Positions 8,803 to 17,675 are shown, counted from the stretch's first letter. The stretch: 64,000 nt of DNA from Paenibacillus cremeus (GCF_007786445.1 NZ_VNJI01000010.1:1-64000); one strand, 5' to 3'. Made by a program: numbers and translations. The notes: generated by a model not told the origin, from the sequence alone.

Positions 8803-9948
8803 TTATTTCAATGCTTTATCAATGGCAAAATACTGCCCTGACCACGCCTTCTTCGCGGTCCAGTCGGCTTCGCCCTGCCAGAACGGATGCGCTGGCGAAA
8901 GGCCAAGCGGCAGGAATACTGCCGCACAAAGGTACAGGCTGCCGGTGGAAATATACCGCTCGCCCACCTCCGGCTGATCGCCGCAGAAGCCGATGCGCAG
9001 CCAGCCCTGCTCATCGAACGTGCCTGGCGCTTCGATCATCCGGCGGATAACGGCCGTAAGCGCGCAGCGCACCTGCGCAGGCTCAACGCCGTCCGGCAGA
9101 CGCTCTTGCAGCGCCACTTGCGACAGCAGCTGGAACGCGCCGAAGCGGTAAGCGAGTGAGCGTCCGATCGCAGGGAACGTGCCTTCCGGCGAGATCAGGC
9201 GCTCCTGTATTTCCGCCTGACGGGTAGCTCTCTTCAGCGCCGGCTCGAGCTCCTGCTCCCAATCCAGCATCTTAGAGCCGATGGTTTGCAGAATGTCGAC
9301 CATCATCGGCTGAATCACGAAGCTGTTATAGTAATCCCAATGAAATTCCGGACCGTCCCCGTAAGTTCCGTCGCCCAAATACCATTCGGTGTGCTTCTTA
9401 ATCGCGTAATCGACGCGCATCGGATCCCAGTCTTCTTCGCCCATCACACAGAGCAGCGTCTCGGTCATCGCCGCAAACAACAGCCAGTTGTTATAGCCTG
9501 GCTTGCGAGTCCGCGTCGATTTTAAGCAAGCCGCCAAATTCCGCTTCACGCGGTCATCCAGCTTGTCCAGCAGCTCGCGAGGCGCACGAATGAGCGCATG
9601 CGACAGAAATGCCGCATCCACAATCGGCTGATGCCCATAAGAGAAATTCATAAAATCTGGAGAGCTTGGATCAGTCGCCGAATCAATCGCAGCTCTAGCC
9701 AGCTCTGCAAAGCGGCTGCGCTTCTCCTCTTCTTCGCCCTCGAGACCTTGCAGCTCGAGCCAAGGCGCCATCCCGCAAAGCAAACGCCCTAATGCTTCCA
9801 GGTACGTATAGTGGGGACGATCGTCCGTCTTGCCTTGCACCGGCATCGTTTCGCGAAGCTTGCGCTCACTGAGCGAGTGCAGCACAGGCTCGCCGATTCC
9901 GCACATCCAGTCCAGCCAATTTTTACGATCCAATACACCTTGATTCAC
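8803..9948 (-). CDS. DUF2264 domain-containing protein
   Basis: 381 residues matching the DUF2264 family from its N-terminal signature (NRKNWLDWMCGIGEPVL-type start, TYLEALGRLLCGMAPWLEL) and the conserved central GYNNWLLFAAMTETLL and YGDGPEFHWDYYNSFVI stretches. The fold is expected to be an alpha/alpha toroid, as in many polysaccharide lyases and glycan hydrolases; a role in plant-glycan breakdown is often assumed but not shown. The protein appears cytoplasmic, with no signal peptide. The start is a GTG with a GAGGGG site at long spacing, so the exact N-terminus is uncertain. A LacI-operator-like palindrome lies about 55 bases upstream, hinting at carbohydrate regulation. Confidence 0.88.
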   Translation of the reverse strand: MNQGVLDRKNWLDWMCGIGEPVLHSLSERKLRETMPVQGKTDDRPHYTYLEALGRLLCGMAPWLELQGLEGEEEEKRSRFAELARAAIDSATDPSSPDFMNFSYGHQPIVDAAFLSHALIRAPRELLDKLDDRVKRNLAACLKSTRTRKPGYNNWLLFAAMTETLLCVMGEEDWDPMRVDYAIKKHTEWYLGDGTYGDGPEFHWDYYNSFVIQPMMVDILQTIGSKMLDWEQELEPALKRATRQAEIQERLISPEGTFPAIGRSLAYRFGAFQLLSQVALQERLPDGVEPAQVRCALTAVIRRMIEAPGTFDEQGWLRIGFCGDQPEVGERYISTGSLYLCAAVFLPLGLSPAHPFWQGEADWTAKKAWSGQYFAIDKALK

Positions 9949-10001
9949 GTCGGATGAAGTCCCCTCTCATAAATACAACCTATTTTTCCGTGGAAAATGG
10001 G

Positions 10002-10015
10002 TTGAAACGTTTAAA
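10002..10015. promoter_or_regulatory. LacI-type operator-like palindrome
   Basis: TTGAAAC-GTTTAAA is a near-perfect 14-bp palindrome centred on CG, in the intergenic region between the DUF2264 gene and the permease gene. The CG-centred form is typical of LacI-family operators. It lacks the spacer base of a standard CcpA cre site, so it is called only as a candidate operator, more likely for the DUF2264 gene. Confidence 0.35.
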
Positions 10016-10141
10016 CTAACATCTATTATACAACTATATTATTAAAATAGGGATGGTTTTTTTTCAGAAATTTGATAATATAAGTGAGGCATTTTTTTCA
10101 TAATTTTTTCATTACACGAATTGAAGGAGTGTTTGGTCTTA

Positions 10142-11413
10142 ATGCAACCTAGAGAAATTCAAATCGACGAACGGCCACCGCTGCTCCAGAGCATTCCGCT
10201 CAGCTTGCAGCACTTGTTCGCGATGTTCGGCTCCACCGTGCTAGTGCCCGTCTTATTCAAGGTGGATCCGGCGACCATCCTGCTCATGAACGGGATCGGT
10301 ACTCTGCTTTATTTGCTGCTGTGCAAAGGAAAAATCCCTGCCTACTTGGGCTCCAGCTTTGCTTTTCTGTCCCCGGTATTTGCGGTGCTGGGCTCAGGCC
10401 AGCCCTATGAAGCGGCGCTCGGCGGCTTTATCGTCTCCGGCCTCATCTTCATCCTCGTCTCGCTGATTATCCGCTCGGCAGGAACGGGCTGGCTCGACGT
10501 CGTCTTCCCGCCCGCAGCCATGGGCGCGATTGTCGCCGTCATCGGCCTGGAGCTCGTACCGGTCGCCGCTGAGATGGCCGGCTTTATCAAGCCCGCTGCG
10601 GCAGCCGCCGATTGGAAGGTCGATACGCAAGCCGTTCTCGTCTCTTCCGTTACGCTGCTGGTTACTGTGGTCGGCTCGGTCGTCTTCCGCGGCTTCCTCA
10701 AAATCATTCCGATCCTCATCGGAATCGTATGCGGATACCTGCTGGCCTTTGCCCTGGGTCTCGTCAACTTCACCGCTGTAGCGGAGGCCAAATGGTTCGC
10801 GCTTCCGACCTTCTATACGCCGCAGCTGAACTGGTCGGCCATGGCCATCATCGCGCCGGCTGCGCTCGTCGTCATCGCCGAGCATATCGGCCACTTGATC
10901 GTCACCGGCAATATCGTGGGCCGTAACTTGTCCAAAGATCCAGGTCTCGATCGATCCTTACTGGGGAACGGAATCTCGACCATCATCTCCGGCTTTCTGG
11001 GCTCCACCCCAAACACCACCTACGGTGAAAACATCGGGGTCATGGCGATTTCCCGCGTCTACTCCGTCTGGGTCATCGGCGGTGCCGCCGTCATTGCCGT
11101 CGTGCTTTCCTTCTTGGGCAAGCTGGCCGCGCTCATCACGACGATCCCGACACCGGTTATGGGCGGCGTCTCGCTGCTCTTGTTCGGCGTCATCGCGGCC
11201 TCCGGCGTGCGCATGCTCGTTGAAACAAAGGTCGACTATTCCAAGGCATCCAACCTGATTTTGACCAGCATCGTGCTCGTGATCGGGATCAGCGGAGCGA
11301 CGATTTCCATCGGTAGCTTCACCCTGAAAGGGATGGCGCTGGCCACCGTCATTGCGATCGTGCTCAGCTTATTCTTCAAAACCCTCGAGAAGCTGAAGCT
11401 TACGAGCGAATAG
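10142..11413 (+). CDS. NCS2-family uracil/xanthine permease
   Basis: 423-residue nucleobase:cation symporter 2 membrane protein with about 14 predicted membrane segments. Signature stretches are AYLGSSFAFLSP in the first half and LGSTPNTTYGENIG with AISRVYSVWVIGG in the second, which are closest to the UraA/PyrP uracil permease branch. It imports a pyrimidine or purine base by proton symport. The ATG at 10142 follows AAGGAG with 12 bases spacing; an upstream TTG would lie within the ribosome binding site. It stands alone on the plus strand and ends in a bidirectional terminator. The nearby purine deaminase, PucR and uridine kinase genes make a salvage role plausible. Confidence 0.93.
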   Translation: MQPREIQIDERPPLLQSIPLSLQHLFAMFGSTVLVPVLFKVDPATILLMNGIGTLLYLLLCKGKIPAYLGSSFAFLSPVFAVLGSGQPYEAALGGFIVSGLIFILVSLIIRSAGTGWLDVVFPPAAMGAIVAVIGLELVPVAAEMAGFIKPAAAAADWKVDTQAVLVSSVTLLVTVVGSVVFRGFLKIIPILIGIVCGYLLAFALGLVNFTAVAEAKWFALPTFYTPQLNWSAMAIIAPAALVVIAEHIGHLIVTGNIVGRNLSKDPGLDRSLLGNGISTIISGFLGSTPNTTYGENIGVMAISRVYSVWVIGGAAVIAVVLSFLGKLAALITTIPTPVMGGVSLLLFGVIAASGVRMLVETKVDYSKASNLILTSIVLVIGISGATISIGSFTLKGMALATVIAIVLSLFFKTLEKLKLTSE

Positions 11414-11429
11414 CATCAGCATTAGCAAA

Positions 11430-11463
11430 AAGACATGCCGTCATCCGCTGACGAGCATGTCTT
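11430..11463. terminator. Bidirectional terminator between permease and SLH genes
   Basis: A 9-bp perfect stem (AAGACATGC / GCATGTCTT) flanked by AAAA on the left and CTTTCTTT on the right. It can serve both convergent genes. Confidence 0.8.
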
Positions 11464-11483
11464 CTTTCTTTACCCGAAAAAGC

Positions 11484-12761
11484 TTACATTTTCTCCAAAA
11501 TCGAAAACAACACGCTATTCGCCGCTTTTTCCACGTGCACTTCAACGGAGTAGCTGCCAATGGCCACCGTCTGATTTTCAACCGCTGAACCGGCTTCCAC
11601 CATGCCATACACACCGGTATACAGCTGCTTGAATTTGAGCGCGTCGTACCCGAACAAGGCGTTGGCGTACTTCTCCACCGCTTCCTGATTCCGGGCCAGC
11701 ACCCCATCCCCCACATGGAGCGTAATGCCATAGGTGCGGTATTCCGGCTCGATCCACAGCGACGCTTCCTCCAAGCTTTCGCTAGATGGCACCGTACGAC
11801 TAAGGTCCTTCGCCTTCGTGTCTCCGTCCCGGTATAGCTTCGCCGTTGTCTCCACCAGATCATAGTTCGTGCCTCTCAGCTTAGCCGCTTCACTCAGCAC
11901 CGTGTAGGCGCTGGCCATCTTGGCGTTCGCGAACACCACCTTCTTATAGTGACCGTCCTTCGTCGGCACAATGACCTGCAGCTCCGGCTGGGTCTCCGTT
12001 ACTGCTGTCGCGACCCGCTTGCTTTTATCGGTAATCCGATCGAGGATCGCCAGCGATTCCGCCCGCGTCACCTCTTGTCCGATCCCGAAATACCCGTTCG
12101 GATACCCTTCCATGATGCCCTTGCCGAACGCCTCCGCCACAAACCGCTGCTCTCTGGCCTTCGCGCTCAAGAAATCCCCGAGCTTGGCTGCACTCTTCAT
12201 GCTCAGCGGCTCGTCCTCCAAATATTCCGTCTCTTTCACCGTATAATAGACGATCTCCGAAACCTGCTCGCGCTTCAGATTCGTTTTGAAATCGGCGAAC
12301 TGGCTTTTGTTTATAAAATGCAGGTCGCTGGCCAGATCAATAAATGGCTTCGCCCAGTAGCCGGACAGACTCGCCTTAAAGTTGAAATCGCGGTAATCCT
12401 GCTGCAAAATACTGCGGTTCGCCGCACTAAGCGCCGAGGTAAATTCGCTCTTCCAGGCACGCTCGCCGTTCGGATACATTTTTGAATAAGACAATAACAG
12501 CATTTTCACAAATTGATCGGCAGTCACCGGGTCATTCGGTCGGAATGTCCCATCTGGAAATCCGTCCAGAATCCCTTGATCCACCAGCCGGTAAATCGTC
12601 GCTTCCGCCCAATGCCCTTTCACATCCGAAAACCGTTTTTGCTGCTCCTGCGCCTGCGCCGCCCCTGTCGGAATTGTGTTCCCGAACACCAAGAGGCAAG
12701 CCATGATCGTCCCCGCCACCTTGCGGGCCAAAACTGCACCTCGTGTGCTGACTCTACCCAT
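11484..12761 (-). CDS. SLH-domain surface protein
   Basis: 425 residues with an N-terminal signal peptide (basic start, hydrophobic AGTIMACLLVFGN, cleavage likely after the AAQAQ region near 36-38). Surface-layer homology repeats follow: SLH1 at about 42-85 (FSDVKGHWAEATIYRL, GFPDGTFRPNDPVT) and a clear later copy at about 215-255 (GYPNGYFGIGQEVTRAES), with a degenerate one between. SLH domains anchor proteins to pyruvylated secondary cell wall polymer. The C-terminal half (about 260-425) matches nothing I recognise. The ATG follows GAGGTTGAAGCA. It is monocistronic, with its own terminator. Confidence 0.9.
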   Translation of the reverse strand: MGRVSTRGAVLARKVAGTIMACLLVFGNTIPTGAAQAQEQQKRFSDVKGHWAEATIYRLVDQGILDGFPDGTFRPNDPVTADQFVKMLLLSYSKMYPNGERAWKSEFTSALSAANRSILQQDYRDFNFKASLSGYWAKPFIDLASDLHFINKSQFADFKTNLKREQVSEIVYYTVKETEYLEDEPLSMKSAAKLGDFLSAKAREQRFVAEAFGKGIMEGYPNGYFGIGQEVTRAESLAILDRITDKSKRVATAVTETQPELQVIVPTKDGHYKKVVFANAKMASAYTVLSEAAKLRGTNYDLVETTAKLYRDGDTKAKDLSRTVPSSESLEEASLWIEPEYRTYGITLHVGDGVLARNQEAVEKYANALFGYDALKFKQLYTGVYGMVEAGSAVENQTVAIGSYSVEVHVEKAANSVLFSILEKM

Positions 12762-12920
12762 TGCTTCAACCTCGCTTATGCTCTCATGTTGTGCCGTTTT
12801 TCAGCCATGGATAAGCATAAACGCTTTTGTAAGGCTTGAACATTGCCCTTCGTGCCTAAAATCGTTCGCTTTCCCGCCCTTGGTAAATTAGGGTAATAGT
12901 ATCACCCGGGCACACAAAAA

Positions 12921-12952
12921 CCCTGCTGTCAGTCGCATGGACTGATGCAGGG
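12921..12952 (-). terminator. Terminator of the 131-residue gene
   Basis: CCCTGC-TGTCAGTC pairs with GACTGAT-GCAGGG across a 4-base loop, with one bulge. It is followed on the minus strand by TTTTTGTGTG. Confidence 0.7.
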
Positions 12953-12977
12953 CATGTAGGTGTAACGATGCATACCG

Positions 12978-13373
12978 TTAGGTAAAAGCGTTCAAGCCGC
13001 CGTACTTGGAAATCGCCAGCAGCAGGTCCTTCATAATCGGTAAAATGAACTGCGCCGTCTCCAGCTTGAAAATGCCGCTGCGGTTATGCAGCTCCGCCTC
13101 CCGGACATAAATGCGGTAATGCTGCATGCCGGTGTGCAAATTCACAGTCTCGCTACCGGAGGCTTTCTGGCTGTTGAACCGGATCTTACGCGCGCCGATC
13201 GGCTCTTCATAAGGAGTAATGCTGACGATATCCTCCAGCTTGATGTGATAATTCGCATGCGGCTTCTGATACACCATTTCCTTGGTAGACACCGTCAAGC
13301 CAAAATCCTTCTTCTTATGGGAGATCTTGAGCTCGCCGTCGAGCCCTTTAATCTTGATAAAATTTTCGTTCAT
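12978..13373 (-). CDS. Hypothetical protein, 131 residues
   Basis: I do not recognise this gene. The start was set at the ATG behind GAGGAGGAAGATACG (13373), removing 26 codons of the longest frame. The protein has no signal peptide or membrane segment, is rich in beta-strand-like alternation (FIKIKGLDGELKIS, YHIKLEDIVSITPYEE, KIRFNS) and ends in a probable helix (LPIMKDLLLAISKY). That pattern is compatible with a PH- or GRAM-like domain, but this is only a guess. It is monocistronic with its own terminator. Confidence 0.8.
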   Translation of the reverse strand: MNENFIKIKGLDGELKISHKKKDFGLTVSTKEMVYQKPHANYHIKLEDIVSITPYEEPIGARKIRFNSQKASGSETVNLHTGMQHYRIYVREAELHNRSGIFKLETAQFILPIMKDLLLAISKYGGLNAFT

Positions 13374-13533
13374 CGTATCTTCCTCCTCTGGGCTGTAGGG
13401 GCCGCAACTTCGGAATGACGTGTAAAAGACTTGTACGTAGTAGCATACCACAGATCGTTTAGGCAGCGCTATACGTTAATCCTAGACACTTCCCCGAGTG
13501 GGAGCAAGATGTTTAATGCCATTAATCGATTCG

Positions 13534-14349
13534 TTAAATGAGCGATTCCGCCCCATCGATAAACAATTCGGTACCCGTAATATGGCTGGACGCACTTGAA
13601 GCAAGGAAAGCAACCAAATCCGCTACCTGCTCAGGCTGGCCTGGGGCATGCTCTAATGGCTGGCTGCCTTCGGGATAAGTCACTGGAATTTTAATCTTGC
13701 TCAGCTCCGGCGTAGGGTGCGTATTCTCTCCAATGTTCGTTTGGATCGAGCCCGGACAAATGACGTTGACGCGGATTTTGTACTGTGCAAGCTCCAGCGC
13801 CGCCATTTTGGCAAAAGCGACCTGCCCCGCCTTCGACGTACTGTACGCGGACATGCCGAAATTGGAAAATACCCGGCTGCCATTGATCGAGCTGGTAATG
13901 ACGATGCTGCCACCCTGCTGCTTCATGTGTGGGATGGCGTATTTTACGCACAAGAATGTGCCCTTCAGATTGATGGCCAGAGTCTGATCCCAATCCTCCG
14001 GCTTCATATCCTCAATCGGCGACAATACGCCATTAATGCCCGCATTGGCAAACAGCATATCGATCCGTCCCCACTGACGGGCTGCTGCATCGATCGCTTC
14101 CTTCACCCGATTCGCATCGGCCACGTCGACATCGGCGGTCATCACCTGCGCCTTCAGCTCATGAAGCTCCTTCTCGACCTGATCTCTGCGCTCGTCCTTC
14201 AAATCGACCAAACAGAGCTTCATCCCCTGCTGCGCTAGCCCGATCGCCGCCGCTCGACCAATTCCTGATGCGGCCCCCGTGACCACGGCCACTTTATCTT
14301 TCAACTCCGGCAGCAAAATCCGGCTTTTGGGTGCGGTTAACAGTGTCAT
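13534..14349 (-). CDS. SDR-family oxidoreductase
   Basis: 271 residues. After a 20-residue leader come the cofactor motif TGAASGIGRAAA (near 28), NAGI (near 105), the catalytic Ser in VITSSINGS, and YSTSKAG (YxxxK, near 175), ending with DGAESLI after HITGTELFIDGA. This is a classical NAD(P)-dependent SDR, probably acting on an alcohol or sugar; the substrate is unknown. The start at 14349 is supported by GAGGGG 11 bases upstream; the longer frame has no ribosome binding site. A perfect palindrome GTTTCGAAAC lies 27 bases upstream of the start. It is divergent from uridine kinase. Confidence 0.9.
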   Translation of the reverse strand: MTLLTAPKSRILLPELKDKVAVVTGAASGIGRAAAIGLAQQGMKLCLVDLKDERRDQVEKELHELKAQVMTADVDVADANRVKEAIDAAARQWGRIDMLFANAGINGVLSPIEDMKPEDWDQTLAINLKGTFLCVKYAIPHMKQQGGSIVITSSINGSRVFSNFGMSAYSTSKAGQVAFAKMAALELAQYKIRVNVICPGSIQTNIGENTHPTPELSKIKIPVTYPEGSQPLEHAPGQPEQVADLVAFLASSASSHITGTELFIDGAESLI

Positions 14350-14375
14350 CAAGCTTCGTTCCCCTCTTAGAAAAT

Positions 14376-14385
14376 GTTTCGAAAC
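14376..14385. promoter_or_regulatory. Palindromic operator candidate GTTTCGAAAC
   Basis: A perfect 10-bp palindrome centred on CG, 27 bases upstream of the SDR start and in the region shared with the divergent uridine kinase gene. LacI- and TetR-type repressors bind sites of this kind. It has no further support. Confidence 0.3.
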
Positions 14386-14518
14386 CAAGCTTATTTTGGC
14401 TATCCGCCGGGCACAATATGTGACAAACTTCCATAGGTTAGTGTTCAAGTCCCGTTTATGCTACAATACAAAAATTGAACAAATGTACATTTTCGTTGTG
14501 GGAGGCATTATCACAGTT

Positions 14519-15133
14519 ATGTTGATCATCGGCATCGCAGGCGGTACAGGCTCAGGCAAAACTACGGTGGCGCGCTCCGTCATCGACCGGCTCGGTTCGG
14601 GCAAGGTTACGTTTATTTCTCAAGACAATTACTATAAAGATCATTCGCATCTGTCGATCACCGAGCGCGAAACAATCAATTACGATCATCCGCTGGCGTT
14701 CGACAACGAGCTGCTGCTCATGAATTTGAAGCAATTGAAGCAAAAGCAAATCGTGCAAGCGCCGGTCTACGAGTTCGCGGTACACGCCCGTTCCACGGAA
14801 CGATCCATCGAGCTGAAGCCGAATAAAATCGTCATTATCGAGGGGCTGCATGTGCTATCGGACGAGCATTTGCGGGACATTCTGGATATCAAGGTATTCG
14901 TCGATACGGACCCGGATGTGCGCATTCTTCGTCGAGTTCTGCGCGACATTCACGAGCGGGGACGGTCGATTCAATCGGTCTACGACCAGTATTTATCGAC
15001 GGTGAAGCCAATGCACGAAGCATTCATCGAGCCCTCCAAAAAGTATGCCGACCTGATCATCCCCGAGGGCGGGCACAACGAAGTCGGCATTCAGCTGCTG
15101 TCCATCCTAACAGAAAAATATTTAATGGCATAA
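14519..15133 (+). CDS. udk: Uridine kinase
   Basis: 204 residues, the normal size. The P-loop GGTGSGKTT is near residue 7, with SQDNYYKDHSH and NYDHP of the substrate lid, and EGLHVL and DTDPDVRILRR downstream. It phosphorylates uridine and cytidine to UMP and CMP in pyrimidine salvage. The start at ATG 14519 was chosen because the protein then begins LIIGIAGGTGSG as in homologues; GGGAGG lies 13 bases upstream. The open frame continues far upstream without homology. A TACAAT box at 14462-14467 may be its -10. It is followed by a strong terminator. Confidence 0.95.
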   Translation: MLIIGIAGGTGSGKTTVARSVIDRLGSGKVTFISQDNYYKDHSHLSITERETINYDHPLAFDNELLLMNLKQLKQKQIVQAPVYEFAVHARSTERSIELKPNKIVIIEGLHVLSDEHLRDILDIKVFVDTDPDVRILRRVLRDIHERGRSIQSVYDQYLSTVKPMHEAFIEPSKKYADLIIPEGGHNEVGIQLLSILTEKYLMA

Positions 15134-15151
15134 ATGATTCATATCATAAAT

Positions 15152-15202
15152 AAAAAGCAGCCCCGGTCGGATGCATGCATCTCGCCGGATGGCTGCTTTT
15201 TT
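15152..15202. terminator. Bidirectional terminator between udk and floT
   Basis: AAAAAGCAGCC pairs with GGCTGCTTTTT; the A-run and T-run flanks make it functional for both convergent genes. The sequence between the arms is longer than usual and includes the small palindrome ATGCATGCAT. Confidence 0.85.
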
Positions 15203-15209
15203 ACTTGGT

Positions 15210-16739
15210 TTAGTTGCTTTCCGTTTCCTTTGCTGCCGCTGCAGCCGATTGGACTACGGCAAGTCCAGAGGCAGAGGCACTGGTTCGGTGCGTCAAACCC
15301 TTCACCAGCTTCTCCACATCGATGCCGCTGACGCTCTTCAGCATTTCCGGCGCCGTCGCCATGAGCGACGTGACGTAATTGCTGACGCGTGCCGCGCCTT
15401 CGCCCAGCCCCGTATCGACCACCGTCAGCTTGTCGATCGCTTGGATCGGCTCGGCAATTTTGCCGGCCAGCTCCGGCAGCATCTTCACGATGATGTCGAG
15501 CACCGCGGCTTCGCCGAACTTCTCGAACGCCTCGGCAAGCTTCTGCTTCGCCTCCGCTTCCGCCAAGCCGCGCAGCCGGATAACCTCCGCCTCGGCCGTC
15601 CCTTTCGCCCGCTCGGCGTCCGCGACCGCCTGCCCTTCTAGCCGCTTCTGCTCCGCCATCGCCTTCGCTTCCGCTTCGATCCGGTACTGCATCGCGTCGG
15701 CTTGTGTAATCTGCTTCGCTTTTTCCGCCTGCGCCGCTTGCTCGACCGAGTACCGGTCCGCATCCGCCTTCTTCTTCACCTCGGCGTCATACTGTTTCTC
15801 GCGGCGCAAGATTTCTTTCGCCTCGAGATCGATCTCGCGCTCCTTGCGGACAAGCTCTACGCGCATCTGCTCCTCCACCACGCTCTGCTTCGCCCGCGCT
15901 TCTTGGATATGATACGCCTGATCCGCCTCCGCACGCGCCGTATCCTGATCCCGCTTGAACGCGGCGACCTTCAGCTCCTTCTCCTTGGCTGCCTCGGCAA
16001 TGTTTGTGTCGCGTAGAAGCTCGGCTTTCTGGCCTTCCTCCTCCGCCTGCGCCTTCTGAATCCGCGCATCGCGCACCGCCTGCGCTTCGGCGATTTCCGC
16101 ATCGCGCTTCACAGCAGCGATCCGCGGCTTCCCAAGCGCATCCAGGTACCCGTGCTTATCGCGCAAGTCCTTGATCGTGAAGGACACGATCTGCAGCCCC
16201 ATTTTTTTCAAATCCTTCGCCGCGACACCTTGCACTTCCTGAGCAAATTTATCCCGGTTTCGGTATACCTCTTCCACGGTCATTGAGCCGAGAATTGCCC
16301 GAAGGTGGCCTTCAAGCACTTCCTGCGCCTCACCTTTTAGAGCTTCGGTCGGCTTCCCCATAAACTGCTCAGCCGCTGTAGCCACATCCTCCACTGCGCC
16401 GCCGATTTTGATAATCGCTACGCCGTCAGCCATAACTGGCACCCCTTGCTCGGTATATACCTCCGGGGTAGATACATCCAGCTTCAACGACAGCAAGGAG
16501 ATGAACTCGGCCTGCTGAAACACCGGAAGAATGAACGAGCCGCCACCGCGGACGATTTTTATTTTGCGTCCCGTGTCGTCGGTAAGTACATTTCGGGCTC
16601 CCAGAAACGATCCGGTCACGATCATCGCCTCATCTGGACTTACCGTCTTATATCGGGCCCAAAAGGCCAAGCCCAACACGACGATTACGCCAACCACAAT
16701 ACCTGGAATCACTAACGCATCGCTAATCATCATCCCCAA
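15210..16739 (-). CDS. floT: Flotillin-like protein FloT (YuaG type)
   Basis: 509 residues. A membrane hairpin at the N-terminus (LVIPGIVVGVIVVLGLAFWA, about 9-29) is followed by an SPFH/band-7 domain (about 35-200, SPDEAMIVTG onward). A long Ala/Glu/Lys-rich coiled coil with repeated EA and AEAE motifs (about 205-400) comes next, then a C-terminal oligomerisation region. It scaffolds functional membrane microdomains at the inner face of the cell membrane. The ATG is 11 bases behind the NfeD-like gene, matching the Bacillus yuaF-floT arrangement; in those bacilli the pair responds to SigW. The yuaI acetyltransferase seen in Bacillus is absent at the expected place. Confidence 0.94.
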   Translation of the reverse strand: MGMMISDALVIPGIVVGVIVVLGLAFWARYKTVSPDEAMIVTGSFLGARNVLTDDTGRKIKIVRGGGSFILPVFQQAEFISLLSLKLDVSTPEVYTEQGVPVMADGVAIIKIGGAVEDVATAAEQFMGKPTEALKGEAQEVLEGHLRAILGSMTVEEVYRNRDKFAQEVQGVAAKDLKKMGLQIVSFTIKDLRDKHGYLDALGKPRIAAVKRDAEIAEAQAVRDARIQKAQAEEEGQKAELLRDTNIAEAAKEKELKVAAFKRDQDTARAEADQAYHIQEARAKQSVVEEQMRVELVRKEREIDLEAKEILRREKQYDAEVKKKADADRYSVEQAAQAEKAKQITQADAMQYRIEAEAKAMAEQKRLEGQAVADAERAKGTAEAEVIRLRGLAEAEAKQKLAEAFEKFGEAAVLDIIVKMLPELAGKIAEPIQAIDKLTVVDTGLGEGAARVSNYVTSLMATAPEMLKSVSGIDVEKLVKGLTHRTSASASGLAVVQSAAAAAKETESN

Positions 16740-16750
16740 CCGCTCCTTTG

Positions 16751-17287
16751 CTATTTACTTTCCTCTTCCCAGCGGGTCACCAGCAGCGTCCCTTCCTTCA
16801 CTTCCACCGTGACGACCCGGCACCCCGCTTCAACGGGAACGCCATCGAAGCTTTGCGCGATCTGGTTGGTCACACTGCCGCCGATTCGTACCAGTACCTC
16901 ACCGCACCCTCGGGCCGGAATCGGTACAGAGACCTCACCCATGCGCCCAACCAAGTCCTGCATCGAGAACGCGACCGAATTTTCACTGGCTTGCATCGGC
17001 TTCACATAGAAGTAGAAGATCACGACCGCCGTGCCTACGGCCACAAGCAGGGATAATACCAATACCGCGGACGGCATCATCTCGGTGTACTTGGTGAGCA
17101 TTGCTCCTGTTCCGCCAAGCACCGTAATCCCGCTGAACAGCACCATCGGCTGCAGCCAGTGATGGGTATCGCCGGACATGAAATCGAACATGCCATGCAT
17201 CGCATTGCTGAGCACGTCGCCGAACACCACGGTCACCAGCGCGAACAAAACCCCGGTGATCAACAGCCCCCAGTAAAGCTCCAACAT
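16751..17287 (-). CDS. yuaF: NfeD-like membrane protein (YuaF type)
   Basis: 178 residues with three or four hydrophobic segments (LYWGLLITGVLFALVTVVF, MVLFSGITVLGGTGAML, AVLVLSLLVAVGTAVVIFY). A C-terminal OB-fold-like domain follows (about 115-175, DLVGRMGEVSVPIP, VTVEVKEGTLLVTRW). NfeD proteins partner SPFH proteins; YuaF works with FloT in membrane organisation. The start was set at the ATG behind GGAGGTGCTCAGG, 12 codons inside the longest frame. It sits 11 bases upstream of floT and is clearly co-transcribed. Confidence 0.92.
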   Translation of the reverse strand: MLELYWGLLITGVLFALVTVVFGDVLSNAMHGMFDFMSGDTHHWLQPMVLFSGITVLGGTGAMLTKYTEMMPSAVLVLSLLVAVGTAVVIFYFYVKPMQASENSVAFSMQDLVGRMGEVSVPIPARGCGEVLVRIGGSVTNQIAQSFDGVPVEAGCRVVTVEVKEGTLLVTRWEEESK

Positions 17288-17416
17288 CCTGAGCACCTCC
17301 AGCCTCGCTTGGCATCGATTCAAAAGTTAATACGCGAATGACCAAGCTGAAGTTGCATTATTTTCCAGTTTTTCTCCAAATGATGACAATTGCTAAATTT
17401 CTGAGCATAAAGAAAT

Positions 17417-17442
17417 ACCGTCGGGAAAGATTTCCGGACGGT
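17417..17442 (-). terminator. Hairpin downstream of the degraded acetyltransferase
   Basis: ACCGTC-GGAAA pairs with TTTCC-GACGGT with small bulges, followed on the minus strand by ATTTCTTT. It probably once ended the transcript of the phosphodiester glycosidase and acetyltransferase genes. Bases 17288-17500 hold nothing else I can support. Confidence 0.55.
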
Positions 17443-17500
17443 CATTTACTGTGCAACTCCATACTTTAGCAGTTGGAAGGAATAGGTTTGGGTTACTGCG

Positions 17501-17675
17501 CTATAGCTTCAACCTCATCGTAATCGACGTGCCTTCCATACCGACTTGCACGAATCCGAGCCTAGTATATAGCGTACTGCTGGGTTCCGTGGATCGACAC
17601 TTAACGATAACGCGGGAATATTCCTACTAATAGCACATCCTGCTCCGAAATCAGCCGAATCCGAATATTGTTCAT
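17501..17675 (-). pseudogene. GNAT acetyltransferase remnant
   Basis: An ATG (17673-17675) with AGGAG upstream, 4 bases after the previous stop, starts MNNIRIRLISEQDVLL, a typical GNAT N-terminus. After a large internal loss, a second frame reads IPALSLSVDPRNPAVR, the conserved acetyl-CoA binding region. A third frame, offset by one lost base, reads LYTRLGFVQVGMEGTSITM and stops at 17501. These pieces match the beginning and end of GNAT N-acetyltransferases of 150-170 residues. The gene is therefore deleted internally by roughly 100 codons and frameshifted; no functional product is expected. Confidence 0.85.

Noticed and set aside
10000..10016. CcpA cre site
   Set aside because: TTGAAACGTTTAAA lacks the spacer base of the cre consensus (WTGNAANCGNWNNCW). 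It is kept only as a general LacI-type operator candidate.
15171..15641. 156-codon plus-strand frame opposite floT
   Set aside because: It is the mirror of the Ala/Glu-rich coiled coil of flotillin, is Arg/Leu-rich and starts inside the udk terminator.
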